Source: Ambrosia x helenae
Taxonomy: Eukaryota > Streptophyta > Magnoliopsida > Asterales > Asteraceae
DNA length: 64,000 nt
Reading direction: 5' to 3'
NCBI GenBank assembly: GCA_030844895.1
Contig: CM061227.1
Span: 73,038,593-73,102,592, forward strand
Every line of letters begins with the position of its first letter. The stretch's first letter is position 1. Positions 42,943-54,280 of the stretch are shown here, one piece after another. The position numbers were made by a program, and so were the translations under genes. The notes below the pieces were generated by a model. The model did not search any database and had not been told where the DNA came from. It was given only the letters and a program-made list of their open reading frames with translations.

Positions 42943-43115
42943 CATCAATTAATCAAGCATTCTCAAATGCTGAAAAAGCATGTGAAGGTAAAACTTCTGC
43001 CCACTGCAAATTTAAAATTTTAACCATTAGAATAAACTGGAAAAATATCAATGAAAATGAGTAAAAAAAGACAAGAGTTATACCTTGTAATTGTAGTAAC
43101 CAACAACATATCCAC
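42943..43115 (-). pseudogene. Two exons resembling the C-terminus of an M3 (thimet/organellar) oligopeptidase
   Basis: Minus-strand exon 43115-43084 (acceptor TGCAG, donor GTATAA) reads GGYVVGYYNYK. Exon 43003-42943 (acceptor TGCAG, donor GTAAGG) reads WAEVLPSHAFSAFENA, then TGA, then LID. Plant organellar oligopeptidases have a closely similar Y-Y-x-Y-K-W-A-E-V-L motif at this place with an exon junction after the Lys, and a Gly where this copy has TGA. M3 enzymes are zinc metallopeptidases that degrade peptides; the HEXXH site is not in this fragment. Other exons were not found, so this looks like a decayed remnant. Confidence 0.45.
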
Positions 43116-43873
43116 CTGCATCACCACAAAGAATTAAGAAGGGAAAATAAACATACACGAAGACTTATTTCATCACTGTTATAAGACCAAATGAAAACAA
43201 TCTTTTTAGAGAACCAGCTACAAAAATATGGTTGAAACACGAATGAATCTGCTTACTCTGCAGCTCAATGTATAATGTTATTTTATTAATAATCGCAATT
43301 TGCTCGGCAATTTAAAATAGCATTCTATAAATTTATATGGATGTTCATACATTTAATGGGCAAGTTTAATACCTTTAAAACTGTCATCTAACCTACAAAA
43401 GAGTGCCCTACCATCTGAATGAAAGGTAACTGGTCGTATGTATGTTGCCTCAAAAAATTGCTTGAATAACACAAATAAAAAAAATACTAAGAATAAATAA
43501 TGGGAACTTATCTCCCATAGGATATCTATTGTAGCTAATGAACAAACACAAGGGGAACATAAAAAATTGGTAACTCTAGTTAAGTTGGTCTAATCAATTC
43601 AAACTTTCCAAGTCCTAAAAATTTCACATTTGTCTAAAGAACCTAGGAACAACTGAACAAGTTGTGGATTAGTTAATAAAATTACTTATATAGTCTTTGT
43701 CCCTTCTTTATTTGTTATAGAAAACAGGGTTCACACTAATAATATTAGCATGCAGAAAAACAAATAAAATAAAACTCTATTTTAGAAAGGTAGCATCATG
43801 CATAGGGTGATCAGAGCATTACAGCAAACCCCTTTCTTTTGTTTGACCTTTTTTTCATCAACAATTTTCGAAA
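43116..43873. other. AT-rich DNA without recognised gene
   Basis: A short minus-strand stretch near 43400-43445 reads ATYIRPVTFHSDGRAL and could be an exon, but it has no partner I recognise. Nothing else supported. Confidence 0.4.
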
Positions 43874-44598
43874 GGGTCTTGCTATTCAAACCCCCCAAAA
43901 AATTATTTGTACCCTCTCAAAGCACTGAGCGTAGGCCTAAGCTCGGCGTATTGGCCCCACGGGTGACGTGATTGTCACACCAATCAGTGCTTTATCAGAC
44001 TTTAAGTCACATCACTGAAACATCATACTTCAAAGCGCTGAGCTTTGGCCTAAGCTCAGTGCTTTCAAGTACGAGGTTGACTGGTTGGTCAATCAGTCTG
44101 ACAAAGGCTGAAAAAGTGAACCCTAAGCGCTGAGCTTCGGCCAAAGCTCAGCGCTTTGAACTGATCAGATTGCTTATTTATACCACATCTCATACGTTTG
44201 TGAACTACACTACACAAATCTATTTATTATTATTAGTATTACCTTATTATTATTATTTACAAACATGAAAAAAAAATCTTAAAAAAACAAACACCAAAAA
44301 AAAAACCCCACAAAAAAAATCATATAAAAAAACAACCAAAACCCCACCCAAAACACCCCAAAAAAAACCCAACCCAACACCCTATCACACCAATCCAAGA
44401 CCCCATCAGCTTTTGTACTTCAAAGCACTGAGCTTAGGGCAAAGCTCAGTGCTTAACACCAATCCCAAGGCCCCCCACCTGATCCACCTGATGCTGTCAG
44501 CTTTTGGGTTCAAAGCACTGAGCTTGGCCCTAAGCTCAGCGCTTTAAAGGCGGCTGGGGGTTTTAAATGGACACATGGGGGTACCAATAGATAACGCC
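43874..44598. mobile_element. 725-bp deletion derivative of the E1 MULE subfamily
   Basis: A perfect 9-bp duplication TTTTCGAAA (43865-43873 and 44599-44607). Its left end GGGTCTTGCTATTCAAACCC is identical to the right end of E1 read inward, and its right end is the complement of the E1 left end, so it lies in inverted orientation relative to E1. Nothing of the genes remains; it is mostly terminal repeats and palindromes. Confidence 0.9.
43919..44545. repeat. Five 34-bp nested palindromes in the short derivative
   Basis: Copies at 43919-43952, 44032-44065, 44124-44157, 44422-44455 and 44512-44545, with core GCTGA / TCAGC (some ACTGA). They are retained while all coding sequence is lost. Confidence 0.9.
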
Positions 44599-44607
44599 TT
44601 TTCGAAA

Positions 44608-45415
44608 TTGTTGCAGTCTAAACGGGTCAGTGAAAGGGACAAATCGAAAAAGTACAGCTTAACAGCAAAAAAAATACAATTTGAAAGCTTAAAATGGGTC
44701 TGAACTCTGAACGATTTGGTCCTTTAACCAAATTGGCTTTCAACTGGTTTAACTTAAAAGTGATTGGTCATCTGTAAGAGAAAAACTAAAAAAAACTAAA
44801 AATAAAATAAAATATAGATTTGCCTAAAATGGGCCTAAAGAATTTGGGTAAAGCAAAAGTTGGGACAACAAAACCTTAAATAAAATTAAATTTTTTATCT
44901 TTAACAAGTGAAAGAAAACATAGAAACCAAAAAATAAAATAAAAAAGATGGTACAAACCTCACTATCAACATAAAGTGAATTGCATAAATGTCATCCGTA
45001 TGGTTAGAACTCATGGCTTTCAATATATTTTGTGCTCAGTTGTTGCCTTTAACTGAAAAATGAATTGATGACAAAAATAAAGAAAAAATAGTAACAAATA
45101 AGAGTACAAAATACTGAATACTCTTATCGTTTCACTTATGTCCTATTTTGATTTAGGGATTATAGAAAAATACATTCATTGATAAGATAAGACTGTGTGA
45201 TTATGTTAAATGTTTTAGTTGTTTACAATATACATATAGCGTAAATCGCCTTTTCGACTTTCAAGCCATTGTAATTGACACAATAGTTTCTATAAAAACC
45301 AACGCACTTGCAACAATTGAAGTTAAAAGCTTAGATTTCGATTTTGCTACTTGTAATACATTACTTTTTATGAAAGTAAACTTCTTCCAGATACATTATC
45401 AACATAAATCAACAA
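44608..45415. other. AT-rich DNA up to the assembly gap
   Basis: No gene or element recognised. Confidence 0.4.
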
Positions 45416-45515
45416 NNNNNNNNNNNNNNNNNNNNNNNNNNNNNNNNNNNNNNNNNNNNNNNNNNNNNNNNNNNNNNNNNNNNNNNNNNNNNNNNNNNNN
45501 NNNNNNNNNNNNNNN
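45416..45515. other. Assembly gap (100 N)
   Basis: Exactly 100 N, the default for a gap of unknown size. Sequence on the right starts abruptly inside a SIRE gag, so real content is missing here and distances across it are not reliable. Confidence 0.98.
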
Positions 45516-46183
45516 GTCAGATTTTATCAGTACTTCTGAAGAACTTTCTTTGTGAGTTTTAGAAAGTTTTCATGAAAAGATGTGCATTCTTTCTCTTTCA
45601 GAAGTTTCACCTGAAACAATTTTTCTCCATCTTCAGTAGTTTTGGCGGAAAAATTGTTGGTGTTTCAGTGTTGATTGCACCCTATGCCCAAACCTAACAT
45701 TTGAAAGCCTTTTGTTTGTTAAGCAGCAGTTAGTACCCTTTACAAGATTCTACCCATTTTTTAACAAGTACCTTGGTGTCAGCAAGCTCTTTTCTGACAT
45801 TCCCTAGGTCATCTATCATGATTTTAAGTTGTGCTTGGGTTTCAATAGCATTATAGTTAATTTAGAATTTTCTTTTGCTTTTGTAGCAAGTTTTTCTTTC
45901 TAAATCACATGTCATCTGAGTGAATTTCTCTCAGAGTCATTTTGAGGTGCAGCCCTCAAATGCCATTAAGGCGAAATTATTTTTGCCATTGTCAGGTTCT
46001 CCCAGTTGATGTCAAACATTTTGTTGTCTGCATCAGATTACACTCAATAGTGTCAAAAGGAAGACTGCTCCAGTCAACATACCTGAGGTGAACAAACTTT
46101 GTTGTGAGGGTTGCTGAGTTTGTGGAGGTTGTTGAGCAGCTGGAATGGGAGGGATTGATTGTGGGGTCTGCATCTTTGAGCAG
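45516..46183 (-). mobile_element. SIRE element B, gag fragment (downstream part)
   Basis: Non-identical to element A but matches A at about 54856-55650: gag linker and the stretch before the zinc finger. The frame is broken. It ends at AGCAG (46179-46183), the 5-bp duplication of element A; the B sequence resumes at 57740. Confidence 0.8.
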
Positions 46184-46903
46184 TGTTGGATCAGTTTGCT
46201 CTTTTTGCTAAGTAAGAACTTGCTATCTTGACACTTAAGTGTTTAGCAAGCCTTGTAAATCAGATTATAAGCACAGCGGAATGTATAAGTTAAAGCAACA
46301 CTTTTTATACTAAGGAAGAGTTATTACTCCCCCTTGATGATTGAAACTAATAAATGACAAGTATTTATTATGAATCTAAGCAGTAAATGAGAATTAGATA
46401 CTTAGACAGATTCACAATAAATACTGAAATGGAATAGAACAGTTGAGAGTGTTTGAAGGATTTTTCTATATAAAATCAATGTCTAAAACAGGAGGTTGAA
46501 GCCTCCTATTTATAGACGTTTACATACATGTAACTTGCCCAAAAAGCAAGTACAGAAACAACAGAAACAAGTTGCACAAGTTGCAACATTGAAACTAACA
46601 AATACAGCTAAAAGTAATAATAAACAATAAACTACTGATGCAAAAGGCGGTGGAAAATATCTGATGCTAAGTGCTGATGAATGACAAACTACTGATGAGT
46701 AGTTTGTCTTCAGTACTTCTGAAGTGAACTTGTCTGGTTTGGACTTCAGAACTTCTGATGAAGTTTCTTCTTCAGCACTTCTCATATCTTCTCTTCAGCA
46801 GTTCTTTGTTTCTTTTCAGTACTTCTATACTTAGCCAAAATGACAGAAGTGAATTAGACTAAGGTTTCCAAAAGTGGTTTCACCAATCCTCTTTGTCCTA
46901 ACA
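46184..46903 (-). repeat. 3' LTR of SIRE A (720 bp)
   Basis: Begins (minus strand) TGTTAGGACAAAG and ends TGATCCAACA. TATAAATA on the minus strand at 46507-46514. Rich in CTTCTGATGA and CAGTAGTT-type words. Confidence 0.9.
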
Positions 46904-46915
46904 ATCTCCCCCTGG
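46904..46915 (-). promoter_or_regulatory. Polypurine tract of SIRE A
   Basis: CCAGGGGGAGAT on the minus strand, directly before the 3' LTR. Confidence 0.85.
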
Positions 46916-46944
46916 ATTGATGAAGCCAAAACCTTACTAATTCC

Positions 46945-48348
46945 TTATGTTTTTCTTCTGTTTTGAACAATCTTCCATATCTCTTTGTACATGGTGTTCT
47001 TGAGCTGGTTTAACTGACCATCAGATAGAGATCCTCTCTGTGGTTCCAGATGTTGAATTGTGAGCAGGTCTTGTGTTGACAGTTTCTTCAGATCACTGAT
47101 CTTCTTGTAAGCCCTGCTTGAGAGGTCTCTTCTTGTCAACAATACTGAGTTGTTATCAGTAAGTGACCATCTGATGATAGGTATCTTTGACTTGTTAAAG
47201 TCAGAAGAATAGGGAACCAGACTTGTCCCTTGGGTTGATGGTCCTGAGTGCTGGATGCTTTCAGTTTCAGTTAGCCTTAGGTGGGAGTCTCTTCCTTGTT
47301 GTTGTTGCATATCAGGCATCTGAACAGTTGGGAGATGGTGTTCAGTCACTACTCTAGTATGCAGCTTTTCTTTGATGGTCTTTTGGATTTGGTAGGCAAA
47401 AGTGGAAGGATCCCTGAATTGTGTTAACAGAGGTTTCTCCTCAATGTCAAAATCTGAATGGACTATTGAACTTCCTTCAAGTAGTACCATTTTGAAGTCA
47501 GTTTTGACATTGTCCTCTGCCTTCTTTCTCTGAGTAGCAGTTCTTCTACTTGATACACCAGAAGTTCTAACTACTGATCTTGAAGGATCAGTAGTTTGAA
47601 ACTTCTCTGGATTTGCAGCCTTGGCAGCCAAGTATTTCTTGTAAGTATCCATTAGTCTATCTTCTTTCCATCTGGATACTGAGGCTTTTGAACCATAGCC
47701 CTCTGCTACTAACTCTTCTATTATCTGGGCTCTCTTGGCCTTTCCTTCTTTGCTAGTGGCCAGTTTATCTGCAAGCAGTTGTGCCCTTCTTGTCAGCTCT
47801 TGCACAGAGAGTCCTTTGAGTGTATAGGCTTTAGTCTTGCTGTTCTTGGTAATGTAAGACATCAGTTGTTGTCTTTTGTCTTCTTCAGCAACATAGTCTA
47901 TTTCAGCCCGTCTCTCCAGTTCAGCTTGATAAGCCTGGAGTTTCTCTTCAAACTCTAGATCATCCCTTTGTTCCAGACTTTTCCAAATCTGGTCTTCCTT
48001 GGCCTTTTGTTGAACTGCCTTTAACCTCTGCTCAAGAAGTTCAGTTAATTGAGAGATTGGAGCAGGTGTTAGGACAGTCATGGTAGTGGTTGTTGTAGGC
48101 CTTGGAGGAGCAGAAGTTGGTTTGATTTGTTCAGTGGATCTGGAAGGTTCAGTGGTTTGAGGTTTGGAAGTGTTAACCTCTGATGGGTTGACAACAGCTG
48201 ATGGTTTGTCAACTACTGAAGGATTGTCTTCAGTACTTTCTGATTCTTCATCAGAACTTTTGCCATCAGAAGTTTCTTCATTGTGCCTTAGGGATTCTTC
48301 AGAGGTTTGGGTCTCATCTTCTTTTTCTGTGGCTTCAATTTCTTCCAC
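46945..48348 (-). pseudogene. SIRE A env-like ORF3, second half
   Basis: A 467-codon frame, mostly charged and low-complexity (DETQTSEESLRHNEETSD), with a long coiled-coil stretch (LLEQRLKAVQQKAKEDQIWK onward) and a basic C-terminus. It continues the frame at 48428-50464; reading the junction shows the frame changing twice within about 110 bases (around 48395 and 48495). I see no convincing membrane segment. The third ORF of SIRE elements is called env-like by position; its function is not established. Confidence 0.7.
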
Positions 48349-48427
48349 TGAGACACCAAACTGTTTGGCCAGTTTTTCTTTCCTAGCCTGATCTTTTGAT
48401 CTCTTTCAAGGATGGCCACTCTTGCCC

Positions 48428-50464
48428 TTATCCTGGCTTGGAATGACTCCTTAGGTTCCCTGATCTTCTCCCCCTTTTTGGATTCATCAAGTTTAACTTT
48501 TGAAGTTGAGGGTTGGGAGAATTGTCCTTGAAGATGAGCAATCTGTTTGCTGTTGAGTCTATCTTGTTGGACAGATCATTCATCTTGGTCTTGATCACTC
48601 CAAATTGATTCTTGATAGACAGCTCCAAGTTAGCTGTGTATGTTTGGAAGTGATTTCTGATGAGAGTATTCATCATGTGGTACAGGGGACCCTCTGGGCT
48701 GCATAGCTGGTTCAGTTCTATGCTTGTTTGCCCAGGGAATTGGGTAGGCATTTGTTGTGAAGGGGGTGTTTTTGGGAGATCCTCATGTTGTACAGAGGAT
48801 GCCACTCTAGGGGTTTTAGGGATTGAGTGGGCTTTAACCTGTGCAGGGGTGACTGGCTTCTTGAGCCTGGATACCCTTGAAACAGGACCTTCATAATGTG
48901 CCGTCAATTCAGTAGTTTGTGTTTTTGAAACATCATCCAAATTAATGGAATCATCTGAATCCCTGATGTTGCCCTCAATGAGGACTGTCTCAGTTAAATC
49001 ATGAGCTGAGCCCAACTCAGTTCTCTCATGAACCTCTTGTTCTTGGTTCTGAGGATTTCCTACTTCAGGCATTAAGCCTTCATCAGTAGTTGCCACATCT
49101 GAGGTCTTAGCTATGTTACTTCTATCCTCAGATCCACCACTGGGTGGTAACTGAGTAGTAGCAGCCTCAGATGCCCCAAGAGTCTCTAAAATTGGGCTTA
49201 AAGACTCTGGTCCACCCTCATCTCTTGGGATAGGGCTAGAGATGTCCACATCCATGTCTGATGTAGTGGTTATGTCCCCTGTTTGTTGTGGTTGTAGGGG
49301 ACTGACATAATCAGATGGGACCTTCTCTTTTAGCCCAGAGAGAAGTTTGGCAATTTCTATTGCCTCTTGTTCAGAAATTTGTGGGGTTGGTTCAGTAGTT
49401 TGGGCAATAGGTGAAATTTGTTGTTCAGCAGTTTCAAAAGAAGAGTGTGTTTCAATAGTTTTTCTAAGTCTTTTTCTTTTGAATAAAATGGTTATGGGTG
49501 CTCTTGGTGGGGTTTGAGATGGATGAGACTGAGAGGGTGTTTCAGTCTCACCTATTTGAAGAGCAGACTGCTCATGAGCATGTTCAGGCATCTCAACCTC
49601 CTGAACAGCTTTTCTTTTGGGTTGGTGGGTTTTTGTCTTTGTTGGCTTGGGCTTTTTGGCTTTTGGTGGTGTGAGTTTGGAAGATGTGGGCTTCAGGGGG
49701 ACTTGTTGTTGTTCTCCCTGATCATCTTCTGGCCAGGCAGCCGGTTTGTTATGCCTTGAGTATGCTTGTGATGTTAAAGGATTTAAAGTTGAAAATTTTC
49801 CCACAAGCACCTCATGACCCAGTTCTCCTATTATGCATTGCATAATGAACCTTGGGTACAACAAAAACTTTTTCTTGGTATTATTGTGATGTAACACCAA
49901 CTCATTGAAAAATAGTTTTGATGCCCTGAATTTAGTTTCATTCACAATGGAATGAAATATTGGTTGAAAAGTGGAGGGCATCTGGTCATAAGACCCTGTT
50001 TTTGGACTCAAACACATAATAATATAATGAAACAAAAGCTTGTATTTTGGTTCAAAATATTTTTTGAAGATTGTAGCATGGGAGAGAGTACCTTGATAAC
50101 CACACTCAGTCATGGTTAGGTGAATATCAGAATTAGCAACATGGTCAGGGGCAGTTACATCATCCAGACCCAGTCTTGTTGCCAGTGTGGCCGGTGTGAT
50201 GGTTAGTGGTTTCCCTTTTATTCTTGAGTTGAGGGAAATGACTTCATCATCAGCCGTCACCGTCTCAGCATTTGCCCAGAACTCATTCAGAGTTTCAGTG
50301 TGAATTGGTGGGTTTATTGTGAGAGCAGTAAAATATTGGGATTTTACGACAAGATCAATGATCTCATCGTATTGGGACCAGCCTTCTTGTTTTTCAAGAA
50401 AGGCCCTTTGATTGTGTCCCTGCTTTAGAACTAGAGCCATGTGGTTTGGGTTTTTATCGAACAA
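48428..50464 (-). pseudogene. SIRE A env-like ORF3, first half
   Basis: 678 codons from a Met at 50464, about 500 bp after the pol stop. The N-terminal 250 residues are globular and conserved within the clade (EFWANAETVTADDEVISLNS, KKFLLYPRFIMQCIIGELGH); the same LLYPRF motif appears in the ORF3 of element C. The rest is Ser/Thr/Pro/Gln-rich. The end (NPKRGRRSGNLRSHSKPG) is an out-of-frame tail after a frameshift, so the natural protein runs into 46945-48348. Confidence 0.75.
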
Positions 50465-50960
50465 TTGATTTGCAGGTTTAGGTTATTGAGAGAGTTTTTG
50501 AGAGAGAAGGAGGGATATTTTGAGTTTGAAAGGATAAGTGTGGAGAAAAAGGTATTTATCAGAAGTTTTAACCGCTTGAATCTTCTTTATTAGAAGTTTT
50601 TAGACCGCCTTTGGTTAAAAATCTTTTTATCAGAGGTTTTAAACTGATTAGGTCAAACCTCTGATGATGGGAAAAGTCAGTTTTGCCCTTTTGACTAAAA
50701 CTGCTGATGAAGGATTACTTCATCAGTAGTTCCCATTTCCTCTTCAGTAGTTTTAACAGCTGATGAGAAATGTTTTTATAAATACTTTTATTCATAACTT
50801 CTGAAGGTTATTTTATCAGAAGTTACACACTTTTCAGAAAATTATCCCCATACTGATGTTTGTTCATCAGTAGTTTCTCTCTTTTCAGAAGTTTTGTTTC
50901 AGACTTTTTGTCTGTTTTGTAAGTGAAAAATGAAAAATTGCAGAATAATAAAATAAACAC
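50465..50960 (-). other. Spacer between pol and ORF3 in SIRE A
   Basis: No coding frame. It carries many copies of CAGAAGTT, CAGTAGTT and CTGATGA words, also abundant in the LTR. Confidence 0.7.
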
Positions 50961-53900
50961 TTACAAATTTAGCATCCCAAGCATGGATACTAACTTCTGA
51001 AATGTTGATGTGTCAAGGGGTTTTGTGAAGATGTCATCTATTTGATTAGCTGTTGCTACATGCTTCACCTCAATCTTGCCGTTTTCATAGCAATCTCTGA
51101 TGAAATGGTACCTGATCTCAATGTGTTTTGTTTTTGAGAACTGTACTGGATTTTGAATGATGCTAATGGCAGATTTGCTGTCTACAAACAAAGGTGTCTT
51201 GGTCTCTTTGATTCCATAATCAAGAAGTTGATATTGGAGCCATTGTATCTGTGATGTACAACTTGCAGCTGCAATGTATTCAGCTTCAGCAGTTGAAGTT
51301 GCAACAGATGTTTGCTTCTTTGATTGCCATGACACTAGACAGTTACCCAGGAATTGACAACCACCAGATGTTGACTTTCTTGTCATCTTACACCCTGCAT
51401 AGTCACTATCTGAAAAAGCTGATAACTTGGTATTGCTTGAAGCAGGATACCAAATTCCAAGTGTAGGAGTTCCTTTCAGATATCTGAAAATTCTTTTGAC
51501 TGCTATAAGGTGTGATTCCCTTGGTGCTGATTGATATCTAGCACAGACACATGTTGAAAACATAATATCTGGTCTAGAAGCAGTTAAGTATAAAAGGGAA
51601 CCTATCATGCATCTGTACATGGTTTGATCAACCTGTTTTCCTTGATCATCAGGTTCAACTTGTGTGATTGGTGTCATGGGAGTGGAACATGATTTACAGT
51701 CATTTAAAGAAAATTTGTTCAATAATTCTTTAACATATTTTGATTGATGTATAAAAGTTCCATTTGTTTGTTGCTTGATCTGCAGTCCTAGAAAGTACAA
51801 CAGTTCTCCCATGGTACTCATCTCAAATTTTGATTGCATGAGTTTCTTAAAATCATCACACAGTTTTGTGTTTGTTGAACCAAAAATGATATCATCAACA
51901 TAAATTTGAACAAGTAAGACATGATTTCCAACATGTTTAATGAAAAGAGTTTTATCAATGGCACCTCTTGTAAAGTTATTTTTGAGTAAAAAGGTGGAGA
52001 GTGTATCATACCAGGCTCTTGGAGCCTGTTTGAGCCCATAAAGAGCATTGTCCAGTCTGTACACCCACTCAGGATGAGAAGGATCCTCAAACCCAGGTGG
52101 CTGACAGACATACACCTCCTCTTTTATTTTTCCATACAAAAATGCACTTTTCACATCCATTTGATAAACTTTAATTTTGTTGGAAATGGCATAGGCCAGA
52201 AATAACCTGATGGCCTCAAGCCTTGCAACTGGAGCAAAGGTTTCGTCATAGTCAATTCCTTCTTCTTAAGAGTACCCTTGAACTACCAGCCTTGCCTTGT
52301 TCTTGATTATCATACCAGCTTCATCTTGTTTGTTCCTGAAAACCCATCTTGTGCCAATTGGTTGCTTGTTTGGAGGTAAGGGACAGATTTCCCAGACCTG
52401 TTGCTTGTTGAACTGAAGCAGTTCATCTTGCATAGCTTGCACCCAATTATTGTCTTTGAGGGCTTCCTGGTACTTCTTTGGTTCCAACTGTGAAATAAAG
52501 GCTGAAAATAGGCAAAAGTTGGAGAGCTGGTTTCTGGTAAGAACACCTGAAGCTATATCACCCATGACTTGATCAAGTGGATGATCTCTGTGTTCAATCA
52601 GTTGTTGTAAACCACTGACAGGTGTAGGTGGCTCTTGTTCTTCAAACAAACTACTGAGGTCTATAATATCTGGTTCAGCAGTTTTAGCTTCTTCAGTAGT
52701 TGCAGGTGCTGAAGCAGATGTTTGAGTTTGGCCTTCAGTATTTGTTGGATCAGAAGTTTGTGAAACTTCTGATGGTGTTGAAGTTGACTTAATGACTGTT
52801 TGAGGAGTCCATGGTGTAGGATCCTCATCTTCAAACCTTTGATCACCATAATAAGTAGGTTTGGAAGAAGTAACAGTCTTTTCAGGTCCAAAGTGGAAGT
52901 TGTCAAGGTCAAAGAGTTCAGCAGGATGTGCTGGAATAAGAGTGTGTTTTGACTCATTGAACTTGACATTCAATGTTTCTTCTACTATCCTGGTGTGAGA
53001 ATTAAAAACCTTGTAGGCTTTTCTAGTTGAAGAGTAACCAAGAAAGTAACCTGAGTCAACTTTGGCAGCAAACTTTGAAATAGATTCCTTGATGTTCAAG
53101 ATGAAACATTGACACCCAAAAGCCCTGAAAAAGGAGATAAGGGGCTTCATGCCATGAAGAACTTCATAGGCAGTCTTGGAGTGTCTCTTGACCACAAGAA
53201 CTCTATTCTGAACATAACATGATGTGTTAACTGCTTCTGCCCAAAAGTACAAGGGCAGTCCAGAATCAGCTAACATTGTTCTTGCTCCTTCTATTAATGT
53301 TCTGTTCTTCCTTTCTACTACACCATTTTGTTCAGGAGTTCTGGAAACACTGTATTGTCTAATAATCCCTTTAGACAAACAGAATTCATCCAGAGTTTTG
53401 TTCCTGAACTCTGTCCCATTGTCACTTCTAATGGTTTTGACAGATAGAGAATATTGTTTCTCTACTTGTAGAATGAAGAACTTGATGATTTCAGCAGCCT
53501 CATCCTTGGAGAATAAGAAGAATACCCATGTGAATCTTGAGTAGTCATCAATGATGACTAAGCAGTACTTCTTCTTACCAAGGCTCATAATCTTGACAGG
53601 TCCAAATAAGTCCATATGGAGTAGTTGAAGACATGCAGTTGTTTTTGATTCTTCAATAGACTTATAGGAGGACTTATGCTGTTTTCCCTTTAAACAGGAT
53701 ACACAGTGTTCTTGACACTGGTATACTTTCAAAGGTAGACCTCTGACCAAGCCCATTTTTGTGACTTTATTTATGGTTTTAAAGTTCACATGGCCAAGTC
53801 TCTTGTGCCAGAGATCTGTTTCTGAAGTTGATGCCCTTGAGAAGAAACAGGCAGTGTTGTTCAATACTTTGTCTTTCTCAATGTCCACTGCATAGACATT

Positions 53901-54269
53901 GCCACATCTTTTGGCAATCAGCAAAGTATGATCTTCAATGATCTTCTCTATCAACTTCTGGCCTTCTGGTGAGATGATCTTGCATGCTGTCTTTGTGAAA
54001 AAGGAAGAATATCCTTTATCACACATTTGTGACACACTCAGCAAGTTGTATTCAAGGTTTTCCACCAGATTGACCTTGTCAAACTGTATTTTGCCAGAGG
54101 AGACATTGCCATGTCCTAGCACATATCCCTTAGCATTGTTCCCAAAGGATACAGATCCTTCTCTTTGGCTGATAAAGTTGTTTATCAGGTATCTGCATCC
54201 AGTCATGTGCATAGAGCCTCCACTATCAACATACCATATGCTGTTTAAGCCCCTGGAAACTCTCTGCAC
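50961..54269 (-). pseudogene. SIRE A pol (protease, integrase, RT, RNase H), one in-frame stop
   Basis: About 1100 codons, in frame throughout, interrupted only by TAA at 52266-52268 between VVQGYS and EEGIDYDETFAP; Gln is usual there, so CAA to TAA. Order: protease (WYVDSGGSMHMTG), integrase zinc region (HCVSCLKGKQHK), catalytic core (LLHMDLFGPV, TIRSDNGTEF, GVVERKNRTLIEGA), variable linker, reverse transcriptase (MDVKSAFLYG, IYVDDIIFGS), RNase H (FSDSDYAGC, STAEAEYIAA, FVDSKSAISI) and a tail ending MLGMLNL. The pol frame is offset from gag, and no ATG opens it; how gag and pol are joined is not clear from the sequence. Confidence 0.92.
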
Positions 54270-54280
54270 ATAAAAGCAAA

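Noticed and set aside
46945..50464. Signal peptide or membrane anchor in ORF3 supporting a true envelope
   Set aside because: No clear hydrophobic helix was seen; env-like is kept only as the clade's positional name.
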